Shown here: in pieces, positions 1 through 11,936 of the stretch
Numbering within the stretch: position 1 is the first letter of the stretch
Layout of the letters: every line of letters starts with the position of its first letter
Source: Dehalococcoidia bacterium
GTDB lineage: Bacteria; Chloroflexota; Dehalococcoidia; Lucifugimonadales; UBA826
NCBI GenBank assembly: GCA_029936675.1
Contig: JAPYSB010000015.1
Coordinates: forward strand, 1 to 41,020
DNA: 41,020 bases
Direction of reading: 5' to 3'
Notes under the pieces: generated by a model
Databases searched by the model: none
The model's input: only the letters and a program-made list of their open reading frames with translations
Told to the model about the DNA's origin: nothing
Position numbers and translations under genes: made by a program

Positions 1-2
1 GT

Positions 3-78
3 TGGAGCGGGAGACCGGATTCGAACCGGCGACCTTCTGCTTGGAAGGCAGATACTCTAGCCACTGAGTTACTCCCGC
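3..78 (-). tRNA. tRNA-Gly (anticodon TCC)
   Basis: On the minus strand a full cloverleaf can be folded. The acceptor stem GCGGGAG pairs with CTCCCGC, the anticodon stem TCTGC/GCAGA encloses the loop CTTCCAA, and the T arm carries GGTTCGAATCC. The anticodon is TCC, which reads glycine GGA codons. The terminal CCA is encoded (TGG at 3-5 on the plus strand). Only two bases of window lie beyond its 3' end, so any downstream partner is out of view. Confidence 0.96.
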
Positions 79-92
79 TTGAATGAAGCTTA

Positions 93-122
93 ATTTTAAT
101 ATTTTTTGCGGTGGCATGACAA
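93..122 (-). promoter_or_regulatory. Candidate sigma-70 promoter of tRNA-Gly
   Basis: Minus-strand TTGTCA (117-122, 5 of 6 to consensus) and TAAAAT (93-98, 5 of 6) are separated by 18 bases. This would start transcription a few bases before the tRNA 5' end at 78. It is pattern matching only, in an AT-rich stretch where -10-like words are common. Confidence 0.4.
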
Positions 123-218
123 CAATCTGATAAACAAAAATAATCGTAAATCCCTGGAATGAAGGTTTTGAGTTAGAATGCGCTCCAGGTTGGAACAACT
201 TAACCAAATAAAGTTTGC

Positions 219-1643
219 ATGAATAGAACACTATTACCATTCCTTGCAATTTCTTTAGGCTTATGGGTTGAAGTGGTAGATCAGGCTGGAATCATGCTGG
301 CTCTTCCTTCTATTTCACGTTTTTTTTCTTCAGATCTTTCCACTGCTCAGTGGGTATTAATCGGGTATGTTTTGTCGATTAGCGTTTCACTTATACCCAT
401 GAGCAGGATATCTGATTTATTGGGTCATAAGAAAATTTATGTTTGGGGACTGACTCTGGCGGCCGTGATTACTTTTCTTGCTGGATTTAGTAATTCAATA
501 GGGCTTCTGATAGCTTTTAGTTTGATAAGAGGCGTAGGAAGGGGCATGACACAGGGCACCTCTATGGCCCTGGTTTTGTCGATCTTTGGTCCTTCACAGG
601 GAGGAAAAGCTTTGGGTTTATACATTTCCGTGGTAGGCATAGGAAGTGCGGCAGGGCCTTTAATATCTGGATTCATACTTAACAATTACACTTGGAGGTT
701 TCTGTTTTTCATTATTGGGGGGTTAGGTATTATCTCATCCATGGCAGCCTCTTGGTTAGTCAGTTCTAACCATGCTTCTACAATTAAATTAAGGGAATTG
801 AAATTTGATTGGATCGGGGCAGGACTTTTTACAATTGGAATAGCAGCATTACTCCAAACAGCAACTTGGGGTTCTAGAATTGGATTTCTGCATCCAGTAA
901 CAATCAGTATTTCATGTTTATCCCTTATAGGGTTTGCTCTTTTCATTTACAGGGAAATGTCGGTGGGAGATCCTATGATTGATTTGAGCCTATTTCGTAA
1001 CAGGTTATTTTCCACTGGTGTATCTGCACATTTTCTGTTTTTTATGGGAGGTGCCTGTCCCTGGTTCTTTATGCCATTCTTTCTGGAAATTGTAGCTGGA
1101 TATTCTCCTCAACAAATTGGGTTTATTATGGGTGCAGGGGCAATATCCATGTCGATTGCAGGTGCTTTTTGCGGGTATTTATCCGATAAATTTGGGCCTT
1201 TTATTTTTTCAGTAGGTGGATTTGTTGTTACTGCCGTTGGTCTTTATGTTTTAACAAATTTAACTGTGAATGCTACCTGGCCATTAGCGATCATAGGAAT
1301 ATTGTGCATAAATATGGCGAGCGGGATATTTTTCGGTCCGAATAATAAACAGGTCTTTGGATCTGTTTCCCCTAATTTTCATGGCGTGATTTCCGGGTTT
1401 ATGCACACAACCAGAAATAGCGGGAGCGCCATAGGTATATCGATTGGTACCGCCATAGCGACGTCTGTTATGGCATACATGGGGTATGAGCCTACTATTT
1501 CTGATTTGTCTAACGACACTGGGGTTTCTGTATTGGGCGCCTTTGTAAGAGGGATGAAATTCGTGTTTTTCGGGGGTATGGGTGTTTCGATACTTGGAAT
1601 ATTTGTATTAGTTCTCGGTGGTAGGAATAAAATCAATAACTAG
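219..1643 (+). CDS. MFS transporter, DHA2 (EmrB/QacA-like) family
   Basis: The 474-residue protein is almost wholly hydrophobic, with about 12-14 membrane segments. It has the layout of proton-driven multidrug exporters of the DHA2 branch. An MFS motif-A-like stretch (RISDLLGHKK) follows the second segment, and a motif-C-like glycine/proline stretch (GSAAGPLISGF) lies near residue 145. The early acidic pair EVVDQ in the first helix is typical of the branch. The ATG at 219 has only a weak upstream SD. The gene converges with polA, whose stop lies 34 bases away, and no clear terminator is visible between them. Substrate unknown; drug or small-metabolite export is the family role. Confidence 0.85.
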   Translation: MNRTLLPFLAISLGLWVEVVDQAGIMLALPSISRFFSSDLSTAQWVLIGYVLSISVSLIPMSRISDLLGHKKIYVWGLTLAAVITFLAGFSNSIGLLIAFSLIRGVGRGMTQGTSMALVLSIFGPSQGGKALGLYISVVGIGSAAGPLISGFILNNYTWRFLFFIIGGLGIISSMAASWLVSSNHASTIKLRELKFDWIGAGLFTIGIAALLQTATWGSRIGFLHPVTISISCLSLIGFALFIYREMSVGDPMIDLSLFRNRLFSTGVSAHFLFFMGGACPWFFMPFFLEIVAGYSPQQIGFIMGAGAISMSIAGAFCGYLSDKFGPFIFSVGGFVVTAVGLYVLTNLTVNATWPLAIIGILCINMASGIFFGPNNKQVFGSVSPNFHGVISGFMHTTRNSGSAIGISIGTAIATSVMAYMGYEPTISDLSNDTGVSVLGAFVRGMKFVFFGGMGVSILGIFVLVLGGRNKINN

Positions 1644-1677
1644 CTACCGGATTGGAGTTAAGTATTTAGATATTCCC

Positions 1678-4467
1678 TTACTTTAAATTACCCCAATCGG
1701 AACCTGTTTTCATTTCGATTTCTAAGGGCACGTCAAGAATTACTGCTGAAGGCATTAATTCTCCAACCAAAGACTCCATTTGTTGTAATTCCTGCCGGGG
1801 TACTTCAAATATTAATTCATCATGAACTTGAAGTATCATTTTTGATTCTAGTCCCAGCATCCTCAACTGCTCATCTATGTTGATCATAGCTATTTTTATG
1901 ATATCGGCGGCAGTTCCCTGTATTGGCATATTAATGGCAGCTCTTTCAGCCTGGCTCCTTAGATGGAAATTTCTAGAATTTATTTCCGGTAAATATCTTC
2001 TTCTACCGAGCAATGTTTCAATATAACCACTCGTGTGGCATTGTGACTTGATTCCCTCTAGGTAGCTCAATATTCCAGGATATTTACTGAAGTAGATATC
2101 TATAAACTCCTTTCCTTCTTTTTGGCTTAAATCAGTTTGCCTCGCTATCCCGTGTGGGCTTAAGCCGTATATAACGCCAAAGTTCAAGACTTTGGCCACT
2201 CGTCTCATATCAGGTGTGACTTCGTCAATTGGAATGTCATAAACCGTTGAGCTTGTTGCATTATGTATGTCTTCTCCACGATGAAATGCATTTACCAATC
2301 CCGAATCTTTGGATAGATGCGCTAACACCCGAAGTTCAATTTGTGAATAATCGGCCGCCAGTAACACATTTTCAACCGGGTTTTCAGTTACAAAAGCTTC
2401 TCGAACTTTTCTGCCAAGTTCCGTTCGTACTGGAATATTTTGGACGTTAGGATCGTTACTGGATATCCGCCCAGTGGCTGTACCAGTTTGTCTGTAGGAA
2501 GTGTGAACACGACCCGTTGATTTGTTGACCATACTAGGAAGGGCATCTATGTAAGTTGACTTAATTTTGGCTAATTCACGATGTTCCAAAATTCGGTTTA
2601 GTACCTCATATGATCTTGAATCAGCATTTTCAGAATCACCTCTATCTAATATGGTTTTAAGATCTTCCAATGCTTGAGCATCAGTTGAGTGGCCGCTTTT
2701 TGTTTTTCTTGTTGGTGGCAGATTAAGCTCGTTAAAAAGCAATTCACTTAGTTGTTTTGGAGAGTTTAAATTGAATTCGTGACCAATTAATTCAAACATT
2801 TCAGATCTAATTTGGTCCAATTGTTCACCGATAGAAATTGACATACTTTCTAAAATATTTTGGTTTAACTTAACTCCATTTCTCTGCATGGTGACCAGAA
2901 TAGGAATTAATGGAACTTCAACTTCATTAAATAGCTTAGAGATATTTTTTTGTTCCAATTCGGATTTCATTACACCATGGAGACGCTCCGTAAAATCCGC
3001 GTCTGCCGTTGCGTATTCTGCCGCCTCTTCGACCGATACTTCAGCCATTGTTATTTGGGATTTTCCAGTTCCTATCAGGTTTTTTATAGGGGTCATTTCT
3101 TCGCCAAAACATTCTAAGGCCAGCTCCTTTAATCCCCAGTTCCTTCTGCCGGATAAATGGGCCGCAACCATAGTGTCAAAAGATAGCCCTTCTACTCTAA
3201 TGTCATCATTCATTAGGACCATAATGTCAAAATTGGCATTGTGGGCCCGTTTGGGTACTGTGGGGTTTTCGAAAATAGGTTTCAAAGCGGATAAAACGTC
3301 ACCTTTCGGTAGCTGAGTCCCATTGTCATGCCCAATTGGAATATACCAGCCTTTGTTGGGCTCAACTGAGATGGATATACCCACTAATTTGCAGGTCATT
3401 GCGTCTAGGGAAGTAGTTTCTGTATCGAAGGAAAATCCTGAATCAGTATCTATTTTCGTAGCCAATTCCTTTAAAGATTTTTCGTTGTCAACCAGGAGAT
3501 ATTCTGTTTCGGGTTTTTCGTTTAGGAATGACAATTGAGTTTCAGAATTATGGCCAAAATCGCTCGTAGTACCTGGAATTTTGGGTATTATCGAGTGAAA
3601 CTCTAGTTCTCTAAAAAGATCTACAACCTTAGTTCTATCAAATGTTCCGAATTCAGCTGCTGATAAGTCTAGATTTACTGGTGCATCTCTAATAATTTTG
3701 GTTAAAATTTGGCTTTTGTCGGCTACTGCTTTGTTTTCTGCTAAATTTTTCTTCGCTCTTGGAGGGGTCACTTCATCCAAGTGGTCGTATATACCTTGGA
3801 TAGATCCGAAATCTAATAGCAGTTTTATAGCAGTCTTTATTCCTATCCCTGGGATACCCGGGATATTGTCTGAAGAGTCTCCCTGTAATGCTTTTATCTC
3901 AGATACAAATTCTGGGCCGAGCCCTCCATATCTTTCCTTAACTGCATTTATGTCATAGATAGACGACTTCTGGAAGCTTGAATTCATGAAAACTCTAGTG
4001 TTATTGGATACTAATTGCAGAGTATCAGAATCTCCCGTTAGAATAACTGTGTTGAGATTTTTCTCCTCTGCCTGATGAGACAATGTTCCAAGAAGGTCAT
4101 CAGCTTCAAATTCTTCCAACTCGTAGATAGGCACTTCAAAGGCAGACATAACCTGCCTGACCCTGTCGAACTGGGGGCGTAGCTCCGGGGGGGTGGGAGG
4201 ACGATGGGCTTTATATTCATCAAACATTTTATGTCTGAAGGTAGGGGCTGGCAGGTCAAAAGTTATAGCCACATGGGTAGGCTTCAGTTCTGACAAAGCC
4301 CTGATAAAAGCGTTCGTGAATCCATATACGCCTCTGACGTCCTCGCCACTGGTACTAACAGTCAAAGGTTGTTGTATTGCATGAAATGCCCGATGAATTA
4401 AGGCGTGCCCATCAATGAGGATTAGAAGAGATTTATTGTCATGGGTACTCATAGGATTTGAGTTCAT
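1678..4467 (-). CDS. polA: DNA polymerase I
   Basis: 929 residues with all three domains. The N-terminal 5'-3' exonuclease (about 10-290) keeps its acidic residues, e.g. D19, E121/D123/D124, D146/D148 and D197/D200 in GDSSDNIPG. The 3'-5' proofreading domain (about 320-510) looks active: Exo I DTETTSLD (D348, E350), Exo II HNANFD (D414), Exo III YATAD (Y485, D489). The polymerase domain has motif A AADYSQIEL (D706), motif B RRVAKVLNFGVIYG (R756, K759, Y767) and motif C VHDELIFEVP (D883). It fills gaps in repair and removes Okazaki primers. An internal ATG at codon 6 (4452) could also be the start, but it has no SD. It is the last gene of the leftward run, 40 bases after the Ldh-type gene. Confidence 0.97.
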   Translation of the reverse strand: MNSNPMSTHDNKSLLILIDGHALIHRAFHAIQQPLTVSTSGEDVRGVYGFTNAFIRALSELKPTHVAITFDLPAPTFRHKMFDEYKAHRPPTPPELRPQFDRVRQVMSAFEVPIYELEEFEADDLLGTLSHQAEEKNLNTVILTGDSDTLQLVSNNTRVFMNSSFQKSSIYDINAVKERYGGLGPEFVSEIKALQGDSSDNIPGIPGIGIKTAIKLLLDFGSIQGIYDHLDEVTPPRAKKNLAENKAVADKSQILTKIIRDAPVNLDLSAAEFGTFDRTKVVDLFRELEFHSIIPKIPGTTSDFGHNSETQLSFLNEKPETEYLLVDNEKSLKELATKIDTDSGFSFDTETTSLDAMTCKLVGISISVEPNKGWYIPIGHDNGTQLPKGDVLSALKPIFENPTVPKRAHNANFDIMVLMNDDIRVEGLSFDTMVAAHLSGRRNWGLKELALECFGEEMTPIKNLIGTGKSQITMAEVSVEEAAEYATADADFTERLHGVMKSELEQKNISKLFNEVEVPLIPILVTMQRNGVKLNQNILESMSISIGEQLDQIRSEMFELIGHEFNLNSPKQLSELLFNELNLPPTRKTKSGHSTDAQALEDLKTILDRGDSENADSRSYEVLNRILEHRELAKIKSTYIDALPSMVNKSTGRVHTSYRQTGTATGRISSNDPNVQNIPVRTELGRKVREAFVTENPVENVLLAADYSQIELRVLAHLSKDSGLVNAFHRGEDIHNATSSTVYDIPIDEVTPDMRRVAKVLNFGVIYGLSPHGIARQTDLSQKEGKEFIDIYFSKYPGILSYLEGIKSQCHTSGYIETLLGRRRYLPEINSRNFHLRSQAERAAINMPIQGTAADIIKIAMINIDEQLRMLGLESKMILQVHDELIFEVPRQELQQMESLVGELMPSAVILDVPLEIEMKTGSDWGNLK

Positions 4468-4507
4468 GAGAGATGAACGAGTTCCTTTTAATTTAAATTG
4501 TGAACAC

Positions 4508-5605
4508 TTATATCAATTCCAATTCTTGCAATTCCAATCTTTGGGTGGTTTCGGAAAACCATTCAATAACTTCCTTGTGAAGGGGTATTCCACTCACCTT
4601 TCTTTTTGCCATTTCTTCACTTTCAGAAAGCCCAGGATATAGAACCCTGTCATGGCCTGGGGCAGGTGGAGTTGATTTAAGAGTTACAAGCATGTCATCC
4701 ATATTCTTTTTGTAATCATCAATATCAGTAAATGCGTCCACGTTATATGCTGCGAAATAGCTTCTGGAAGGCGTCCAAGACGGCGTATCTCTCAACATAC
4801 CAGGATCGTCTCCAGATAACAGGGAACCAAGTATTTCCACCATTAATCCGAATCCGTACCCTTTATGCGAACCCTGTTCTCTTGATCCTCCCAAGGGGAG
4901 TTGATAATAATCGTCTCTATCCACTATTTTGGTTTCTTCCATTATCGGGGAACCATCGCTACTCGCAACCCAACCCGGCAAAAGTGTGGCATCTACTCTG
5001 GCGGCCAATTTTAATTTGTTCCCCGCAACCGCCGAAGTCGCTGCATCAAACAATATTGGGGCCTCTAGGTTAGAAGGAGAGGCTATGGAAATAGGATTGG
5101 TTCCCAATCTTGGCTCTGCTCCGAATGTTGGGAGAATTCCTGTCCCAGCTGCCACCGAACACATGCCTACCATATCTTTTTGGGCTGCCATCATTGAAAA
5201 ATGTCCTACCGCACCCATGTGGCCACTATTAAACATAGTAACCACGCCGACACCCACGTCTCGTGCTTTTGAAATAGCCATTTCCATAGCTTGGACGCCA
5301 GCCATGATTCCAAGTGCCCTATCAGCGTCTATTGTGGCAGTACCCGGGCTTTCTTTAACTACCTGTATATTCGGGGTTTTATTGAGGTCCCCATCCTCGA
5401 AAAGCTGGACATAAACCCTTAGCATGTTTGAGACACCGTGAGTCTCAACTCCCCTTAGATCGGCAGTGACCAGCACGTCAGTTCCATTTTTCGCATCTTC
5501 CTTGCTTAGGCCTATTTTTTCAAATATATCTTGAACAGCCTTTCTCAAAGCAGACTCGGATACTTTTACTTGATCTTCCTTGGGCACTTTAAATCTATCT
5601 AGCAC
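4508..5605 (-). CDS. Ldh family (malate/L-lactate/ureidoglycolate-type) NAD(P) dehydrogenase
   Basis: The 365-residue protein matches the Ldh_2 family, a non-Rossmann NAD(P)-dependent 2-hydroxyacid dehydrogenase fold unrelated to classical LDH. The family signature TADLRGVETHGVSNM (R51, H56), the central SGHMGAVGHF with a probable catalytic His (H129), the GTNPIS loop and the C-terminal GSHKGYGFGLMVEIL are all present. Family members oxidise L-malate, L-lactate, ureidoglycolate, sulfolactate or similar acids; the substrate cannot be told from sequence. Translation starts at GTG with a perfect AGGAGG (5611-5616) five bases upstream. It lies between the phosphohexomutase (71-base gap) and polA (40-base gap), with no terminator seen in either gap. 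Confidence 0.9.
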   Translation of the reverse strand: MLDRFKVPKEDQVKVSESALRKAVQDIFEKIGLSKEDAKNGTDVLVTADLRGVETHGVSNMLRVYVQLFEDGDLNKTPNIQVVKESPGTATIDADRALGIMAGVQAMEMAISKARDVGVGVVTMFNSGHMGAVGHFSMMAAQKDMVGMCSVAAGTGILPTFGAEPRLGTNPISIASPSNLEAPILFDAATSAVAGNKLKLAARVDATLLPGWVASSDGSPIMEETKIVDRDDYYQLPLGGSREQGSHKGYGFGLMVEILGSLLSGDDPGMLRDTPSWTPSRSYFAAYNVDAFTDIDDYKKNMDDMLVTLKSTPPAPGHDRVLYPGLSESEEMAKRKVSGIPLHKEVIEWFSETTQRLELQELELI

Positions 5606-5676
5606 TTCAACCTCCTAAGTCTCTTCAGAGTTGCGGATATAAGGCGCAAATTAAATACTGTCATCTTGAGCAGCTT

Positions 5677-7098
5677 TCACCCGTCGACTATCATACGACA
5701 ATCTTGGATGATCTTTTTCACTTGGCCAGGGCTAGTTCCCTCAGCATAGAGTCTTATTAATGGCTCTGTCCCTGAGAACCTAATAAGGCCCCATGCATTT
5801 TCTTCAAGGTGTAATTTGAGTCCATCTCTGGTGTCGGTGTTTAAGACCTTCAATGCCCCTAAATGTTCAAATGTGGGCCTACTTATTCTATGTAATTTCT
5901 CTTCACGATCTTGCTCTTTAAATGCTATATCTTTCCTATCAAAATAATACGGGCCTGTTATTTTTTCCAGTTCCTCCAGCAAGTCTGACGGATTTAAACC
6001 CGTCACAGACATCATGTCTAATATCATTAGGCCGGAAAGTAAACCATCTCTTTCTGGAATGTGACCTGTAAACCCATATCCTCCGCTTTCCTCTCCTGCG
6101 GCTATTGCATTCTCCTCCATCATCACTGGGCCCAAATATTTAAATCCCACAGGAGTGTCTATCACATCTATATCATGTAATTTGCCTAACTTATTTATCA
6201 TGTTAGTCATGGTTATGGATTTTATTATTGGCCCCTTCAACCCCAGATTTTCGAGGAGGTGCTTGCAAATTAGGGCAAAAGTGTGAAGTGTCGATATGTA
6301 ATTACCTTCTTCGTCTGTAAGACCCAAACGATCAGCATCCCCGTCAGTTGCTAAACCCACATCAAAATTCGAGTTAGAAAGGAGTTTTCTTAAGGGTTCG
6401 AGATTTTTCTCTATTGGTTCTGGTTGAATCATGCCAGGGAAGCTAGGGTCTGGATTTCCCCTAATCTCTTCTACCCGACTTGACCCACCTTCTATTAGTT
6501 TGGCCAAATACTTTGATCCTGCACCATGCATAGAATCTATTGCTATATTTAGACCAGCATTTCTAATCCTGTTTAGATTGACTAGCTCTGCTATGTGATT
6601 TAAATAGGTCGGTTCGGGGTCTAATTTTTCTAGCATCCCCATTTTCTCTGCGGTTTCGATGGGCATTGTTGAAATTTTTTGGGATTTTTCTAGCTCAAAT
6701 ATATAAGTTTCAATCTCAGAAATTATCGCCTCTGAAGCACTTCCACCGTATGACGGTTTAAATTTGAAACCGTTCCACTCCGATGAGTTATGACTCGCTG
6801 TTATTACCACTCCAGCACCACATTCTCGTGACACCAGGTTATAACTCAGTACAGGGGTTGGACAGGGCCGATCACATAGAATTACAGGGATCTGGTTACC
6901 TGTTGCAACTTCTGCCACGGCTTCAGCGAAAATATTGGAATTCAGTCTTGTGTCATATCCAATGATTAGACCGTTTTCCTCTATCTCGCGGTCTTTCATG
7001 AAATTACAAACTGCTTGCGCGCATATCTTCACATTTTCTATAGTGAACTCTTCTGACATCAGGGCCCGCCAGCCATCTGTGCCAAATTTTATAGTCAA
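5677..7098 (-). CDS. Phosphoglucomutase/phosphomannomutase family protein
   Basis: 473-residue alpha-D-phosphohexomutase. The four family sites are intact: phosphoserine loop TASHNSSEWNG (S102), metal loop DGDAD (252-256), sugar-binding GEESGG (335-340) and phosphate-binding RFSGTEP (440-446). It should interconvert hexose 1- and 6-phosphates; glucose, mannose or glucosamine specificity is not decidable. The only plausible start is TTG at 7098, since the frame upstream has no ATG or GTG. The Shine-Dalgarno position is an unusual run of eight G (C8 at 7103-7110 on the plus strand). It starts 21 bases after metK and is probably cotranscribed with it. Confidence 0.92.
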   Translation of the reverse strand: MTIKFGTDGWRALMSEEFTIENVKICAQAVCNFMKDREIEENGLIIGYDTRLNSNIFAEAVAEVATGNQIPVILCDRPCPTPVLSYNLVSRECGAGVVITASHNSSEWNGFKFKPSYGGSASEAIISEIETYIFELEKSQKISTMPIETAEKMGMLEKLDPEPTYLNHIAELVNLNRIRNAGLNIAIDSMHGAGSKYLAKLIEGGSSRVEEIRGNPDPSFPGMIQPEPIEKNLEPLRKLLSNSNFDVGLATDGDADRLGLTDEEGNYISTLHTFALICKHLLENLGLKGPIIKSITMTNMINKLGKLHDIDVIDTPVGFKYLGPVMMEENAIAAGEESGGYGFTGHIPERDGLLSGLMILDMMSVTGLNPSDLLEELEKITGPYYFDRKDIAFKEQDREEKLHRISRPTFEHLGALKVLNTDTRDGLKLHLEENAWGLIRFSGTEPLIRLYAEGTSPGQVKKIIQDCRMIVDG

Positions 7099-7119
7099 GA
7101 CACCCCCCCCTAAAATTTA

Positions 7120-8331
7120 TTAAAGGTTTATGGCTTTTTTAATATCTTCAACTTTATTGGTTCTCTCCCAGGGTAGATCAATGTCGGTTCTACCGAAGTG
7201 TCCGTATGAGGCTGTCTGGGCATATATCGGCCGCCTGAGATCTAGATCCCTTATTATCGCCCCTGGCCTCAGATCAAAATGTGTTTCTACTATCTGATCG
7301 ATTTCGTGGTTTGAAATTTTATTTGTACCAAAAGTTTCTATTGAGACCGATATAGGAGCTGAGATCCCGATTGCATAGGATACCTGGACTTCAGCTCTAC
7401 TTGCGACACCTGAGGCTACCAAATTTTTTGCTACCCATCTGGCTGCGTAAGCAGCCGACCTATCGACCTTTGTAGGGTCCTTTCCTGAAAATGCACCACC
7501 ACCATGTCTTGCCATTCCACCGTAAGTGTCAACCAATATTTTTCTACCGGTCAAGCCAGTATCCCCGACAGGTCCACCTATAACAAACCTCCCAGACGGA
7601 TTTACAATGAATCGGGTGTCAATAAGTAAATCTTTAGGGATTATATCCTTGGCCACCTTTTCAATGAGGTCTTTTTCAATGATTTTGTTCTCTACATCAG
7701 GATCATGCTGATTGCTAAGTAGAACGGTGTGCACACGTTTGGGCTTCCCCTTGGAATATTCCACTGTGACTTGGGATTTGCCATCTGGTCGAAGGTATTT
7801 TAATTCCCCGCTTTTCCTTACTTCGGACAGTTTTTTTGTTAATTGGTGAGAGAGCGACATTGGTAGTGGCATCAATTCTGGAGTCTCGTCACATGCAAAC
7901 CCCACCATCATTCCCTGGTCTCCGGCTCCCAATGATTCAACTTCATCATCTGACATGTCTTTTGACCTGGTTTCCAAAGCATTGCTAACGCCTTCAGATA
8001 TATCAGATGATTGCTCATCGATGGCAACCATCACCCCGCAGGTTTGATAGTCGAAACCGTAGGCTGGATCGGTATATCCAATGTTTTTAATTGTGTTTCT
8101 GACCAATCCAGGAATATCAACATACCCTTTAGATATACTTATTTCCCCCATCACTACCACTAGTCCCGTGGTACAAGCGACTTCACATGCCACTCTGGCC
8201 CTAGGGTCTAATTTAAGCATAGCGTCTAGAACACCGTCGGAAATCTGGTCACATATCTTGTCAGGATGTCCTTCAGTTACTGATTCTGAAGTGAATAAGT
8301 ATGATTCAGATTCCATAAAATTTAAAGTCAT
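7120..8331 (-). CDS. metK: S-adenosylmethionine synthase
   Basis: 403 residues, the usual bacterial length. It makes SAM from methionine and ATP, releasing phosphate and pyrophosphate. Signatures: [14 protein letters not shown] (21-25 is GHPDK, ATP/Mg site), GAGDQG hexapeptide (135-140) and the glycine-rich [16 protein letters not shown] (277-292). The ATG at 8331 follows GGAG with an 8-base spacer, which favours it over the ATG at codon 6. It is the fifth gene of the SAM-riboswitch-headed run, so it is probably repressed by its own product through the leader at 11884-12063. Confidence 0.97.
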   Translation of the reverse strand: MTLNFMESESYLFTSESVTEGHPDKICDQISDGVLDAMLKLDPRARVACEVACTTGLVVVMGEISISKGYVDIPGLVRNTIKNIGYTDPAYGFDYQTCGVMVAIDEQSSDISEGVSNALETRSKDMSDDEVESLGAGDQGMMVGFACDETPELMPLPMSLSHQLTKKLSEVRKSGELKYLRPDGKSQVTVEYSKGKPKRVHTVLLSNQHDPDVENKIIEKDLIEKVAKDIIPKDLLIDTRFIVNPSGRFVIGGPVGDTGLTGRKILVDTYGGMARHGGGAFSGKDPTKVDRSAAYAARWVAKNLVASGVASRAEVQVSYAIGISAPISVSIETFGTNKISNHEIDQIVETHFDLRPGAIIRDLDLRRPIYAQTASYGHFGRTDIDLPWERTNKVEDIKKAINL

Positions 8332-8371
8332 AATTCAATCTCCAAGTGATAAACCAACAATTTGATTTTGA

Positions 8372-10613
<2,242 letters not shown>

Positions 10614-10616
10614 GAA

Positions 10617-10970
10617 CTATAAATCAGTACCTTGACTAGTCGGGTAACCACGTTCGATCCACGTTGGCGTACCTTCTTCAATGTTGTATAGCTTCGATGA
10701 GTCATATCCCATTGCAGCAGCCATTTCACAAGCAAGGCCGCTCCTGACACCAGCGGCGCATATGAACAAGAGATCTTTGTCTCTAGGAAGTTCATCTATG
10801 CGTCCGAGAACATCATCTACCGTTATAAACAAGGCTCCCTCTACATGACCTTCAATGTATTCATCAGTTCTCCGTACGTCCACAAAAACCACATCTTCAT
10901 TACCATGTAGGTCGGCGGCCTCATCCACTGAGATTCTAACGTAAGGTTCCCCTTCGATTTGTTTAGGCAT
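10617..10970 (-). CDS. Single-domain rhodanese-like sulfurtransferase
   Basis: 117 residues from the ATG at 10970, which has AGAGGAG eight bases upstream. The reading frame stays open to 11099, but that longer form would overlap the MTAP gene and has no support. The rhodanese fold is clear: DVRRTDEYIEGHVEGA and the active-site loop CAAGVRSG with the persulfide cysteine C71, then the closing WIERGYP. Such proteins carry sulfane sulfur or act as thiosulfate:thiol transferases in the cytoplasm. Its place between MTA phosphorylase (17-base gap) and the PfkB kinase (3 bases) suggests sulfur handling linked to methionine/homocysteine turnover. The partner is not known. Confidence 0.9.
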   Translation of the reverse strand: MPKQIEGEPYVRISVDEAADLHGNEDVVFVDVRRTDEYIEGHVEGALFITVDDVLGRIDELPRDKDLLFICAAGVRSGLACEMAAAMGYDSSKLYNIEEGTPTWIERGYPTSQGTDL

Positions 10971-10987
10971 TACACACTCCTCTAATT

Positions 10988-11851
10988 TCAGATCGTTATA
11001 TATTTTTGCAGTAACACACCTAGTTTCTTTGCGCTTTTCTGGTTGTCTAGAATTCTTTGAGTCACCAGTGCATCTTGCAAAGATGTATTGCATATGCACT
11101 CGTCCTCTAATAAATCAATATTTTCTGCTATTTTACTGATAAGTTTTTTTGAAGTCTCCACATTTTGTTTGAGATTACTAATTACCATGCTAGCGGTCAC
11201 ATCTTCTTGATCTTCCTTCCAACAGTCATAATCTGTGACAAGAGCTACCGTCGCGTAACACATCTCCGCTTCACGAGCTAATTTAGCCTCAGGGATAGCA
11301 GTCATTCCAATGATGTCGCAGCCCCATTTTCTGTACAAATTGGACTCGGCTTTGGTGGAAAATTGAGGGCCTTCTATGGCTACGTACGTACCAGACAAAT
11401 GTCGATCTATTGCTAAGCTTTCACAAAAGGAATCGATCATTTTTGAAAGATCTTTGCAAAACGGATTTGCGAAGCTTATGTGAGCTACAAGGCCATCCCC
11501 AAAGAAGGTATCTTCTCTGGATTTAGTTCGGTCTATCAGTTGGTCTGGAATTACTACATCTAACGGTTTGATTGCTTCATTTAAGCTTCCCACTGCGGAT
11601 ACCGAGACCACTTTTTTGACTCCCAAAGTCTTTAAAGCATAAATGTTAGCTCTGTAGGGAATATCTGAAGGCGATAGAGAATGATCAGCGCCATGCCTTG
11701 GTATGAATGCTGCTCTTTTGTTTCCGATTGACCCTAATGTGACTGGGGAACTTGTATTACCAAAAGGGGTAGTGATTTCAATGGCCTCGAGATCTTTAAG
11801 GCCTTCCAATTCATAGACTCCGGACCCACCGATAAAAGCAGTTTCTATCAT
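10988..11851 (-). CDS. S-methyl-5'-thioadenosine phosphorylase
   Basis: 287-residue trimeric-type nucleoside phosphorylase. Phosphate loop GGSGVYELEGL (8-18), RHGADHSLSPSDIPYRAN, then the base and ribose sites VSAVGSL and IGMTAIPEAKLAREAE, and TDYDCW. The TDYDCW aspartate marks MTA/adenosine-type (6-amino) specificity as opposed to guanosine/inosine phosphorylases. It converts MTA plus phosphate to adenine and methylthioribose-1-phosphate. It is the first gene after the SAM riboswitch, so it should fall when SAM is high. No mtnA or later methionine-salvage gene is in the window, so the fate of methylthioribose-1-phosphate is not shown. The ATG at 11851 has only a weak SD. Confidence 0.93.
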   Translation of the reverse strand: MIETAFIGGSGVYELEGLKDLEAIEITTPFGNTSSPVTLGSIGNKRAAFIPRHGADHSLSPSDIPYRANIYALKTLGVKKVVSVSAVGSLNEAIKPLDVVIPDQLIDRTKSREDTFFGDGLVAHISFANPFCKDLSKMIDSFCESLAIDRHLSGTYVAIEGPQFSTKAESNLYRKWGCDIIGMTAIPEAKLAREAEMCYATVALVTDYDCWKEDQEDVTASMVISNLKQNVETSKKLISKIAENIDLLEDECICNTSLQDALVTQRILDNQKSAKKLGVLLQKYITI

Positions 11852-11883
11852 ATTGTTAAATTGAGTTCCGATAACTTTTCACC

Positions 11884-11911
11884 AAAAAAAAACTTCCCAA
11901 AGAGAGAAGTT
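11884..11911 (-). terminator. Rho-independent terminator, expression platform of the SAM riboswitch
   Basis: On the minus strand AACTTCTC and GGGAAGTT form an 8-bp stem (one T-G wobble) with a 5-base loop, followed by a run of nine T. It ends 32 bases before the MTAP start. The left arm TTCTCTC (11902-11908) is a perfect complement to GAGAGAA (11933-11939), which overlaps the 3' strand of aptamer P1. Without SAM that pairing would open both P1 and the terminator; with SAM the terminator forms. Confidence 0.92.
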
Positions 11912-11936
11912 ACTGAAAGTAATTATTGTTTGTTCT

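Noticed and set aside
2888-3316. Plus-strand 142-codon frame inside polA
   Set aside because: Antisense shadow of a conserved polymerase gene; no SD and no family pattern.
5606-5676. Terminator between phosphohexomutase and the Ldh-type gene
   Set aside because: Only a 3-4 bp hairpin with no T-run; not enough to call.
10617-11099. Longer form of the rhodanese gene starting at 11099
   Set aside because: It would overlap the MTAP 3' end by 112 bases. The ATG at 10970 has an AGAGGAG site and gives a normal single-domain protein.
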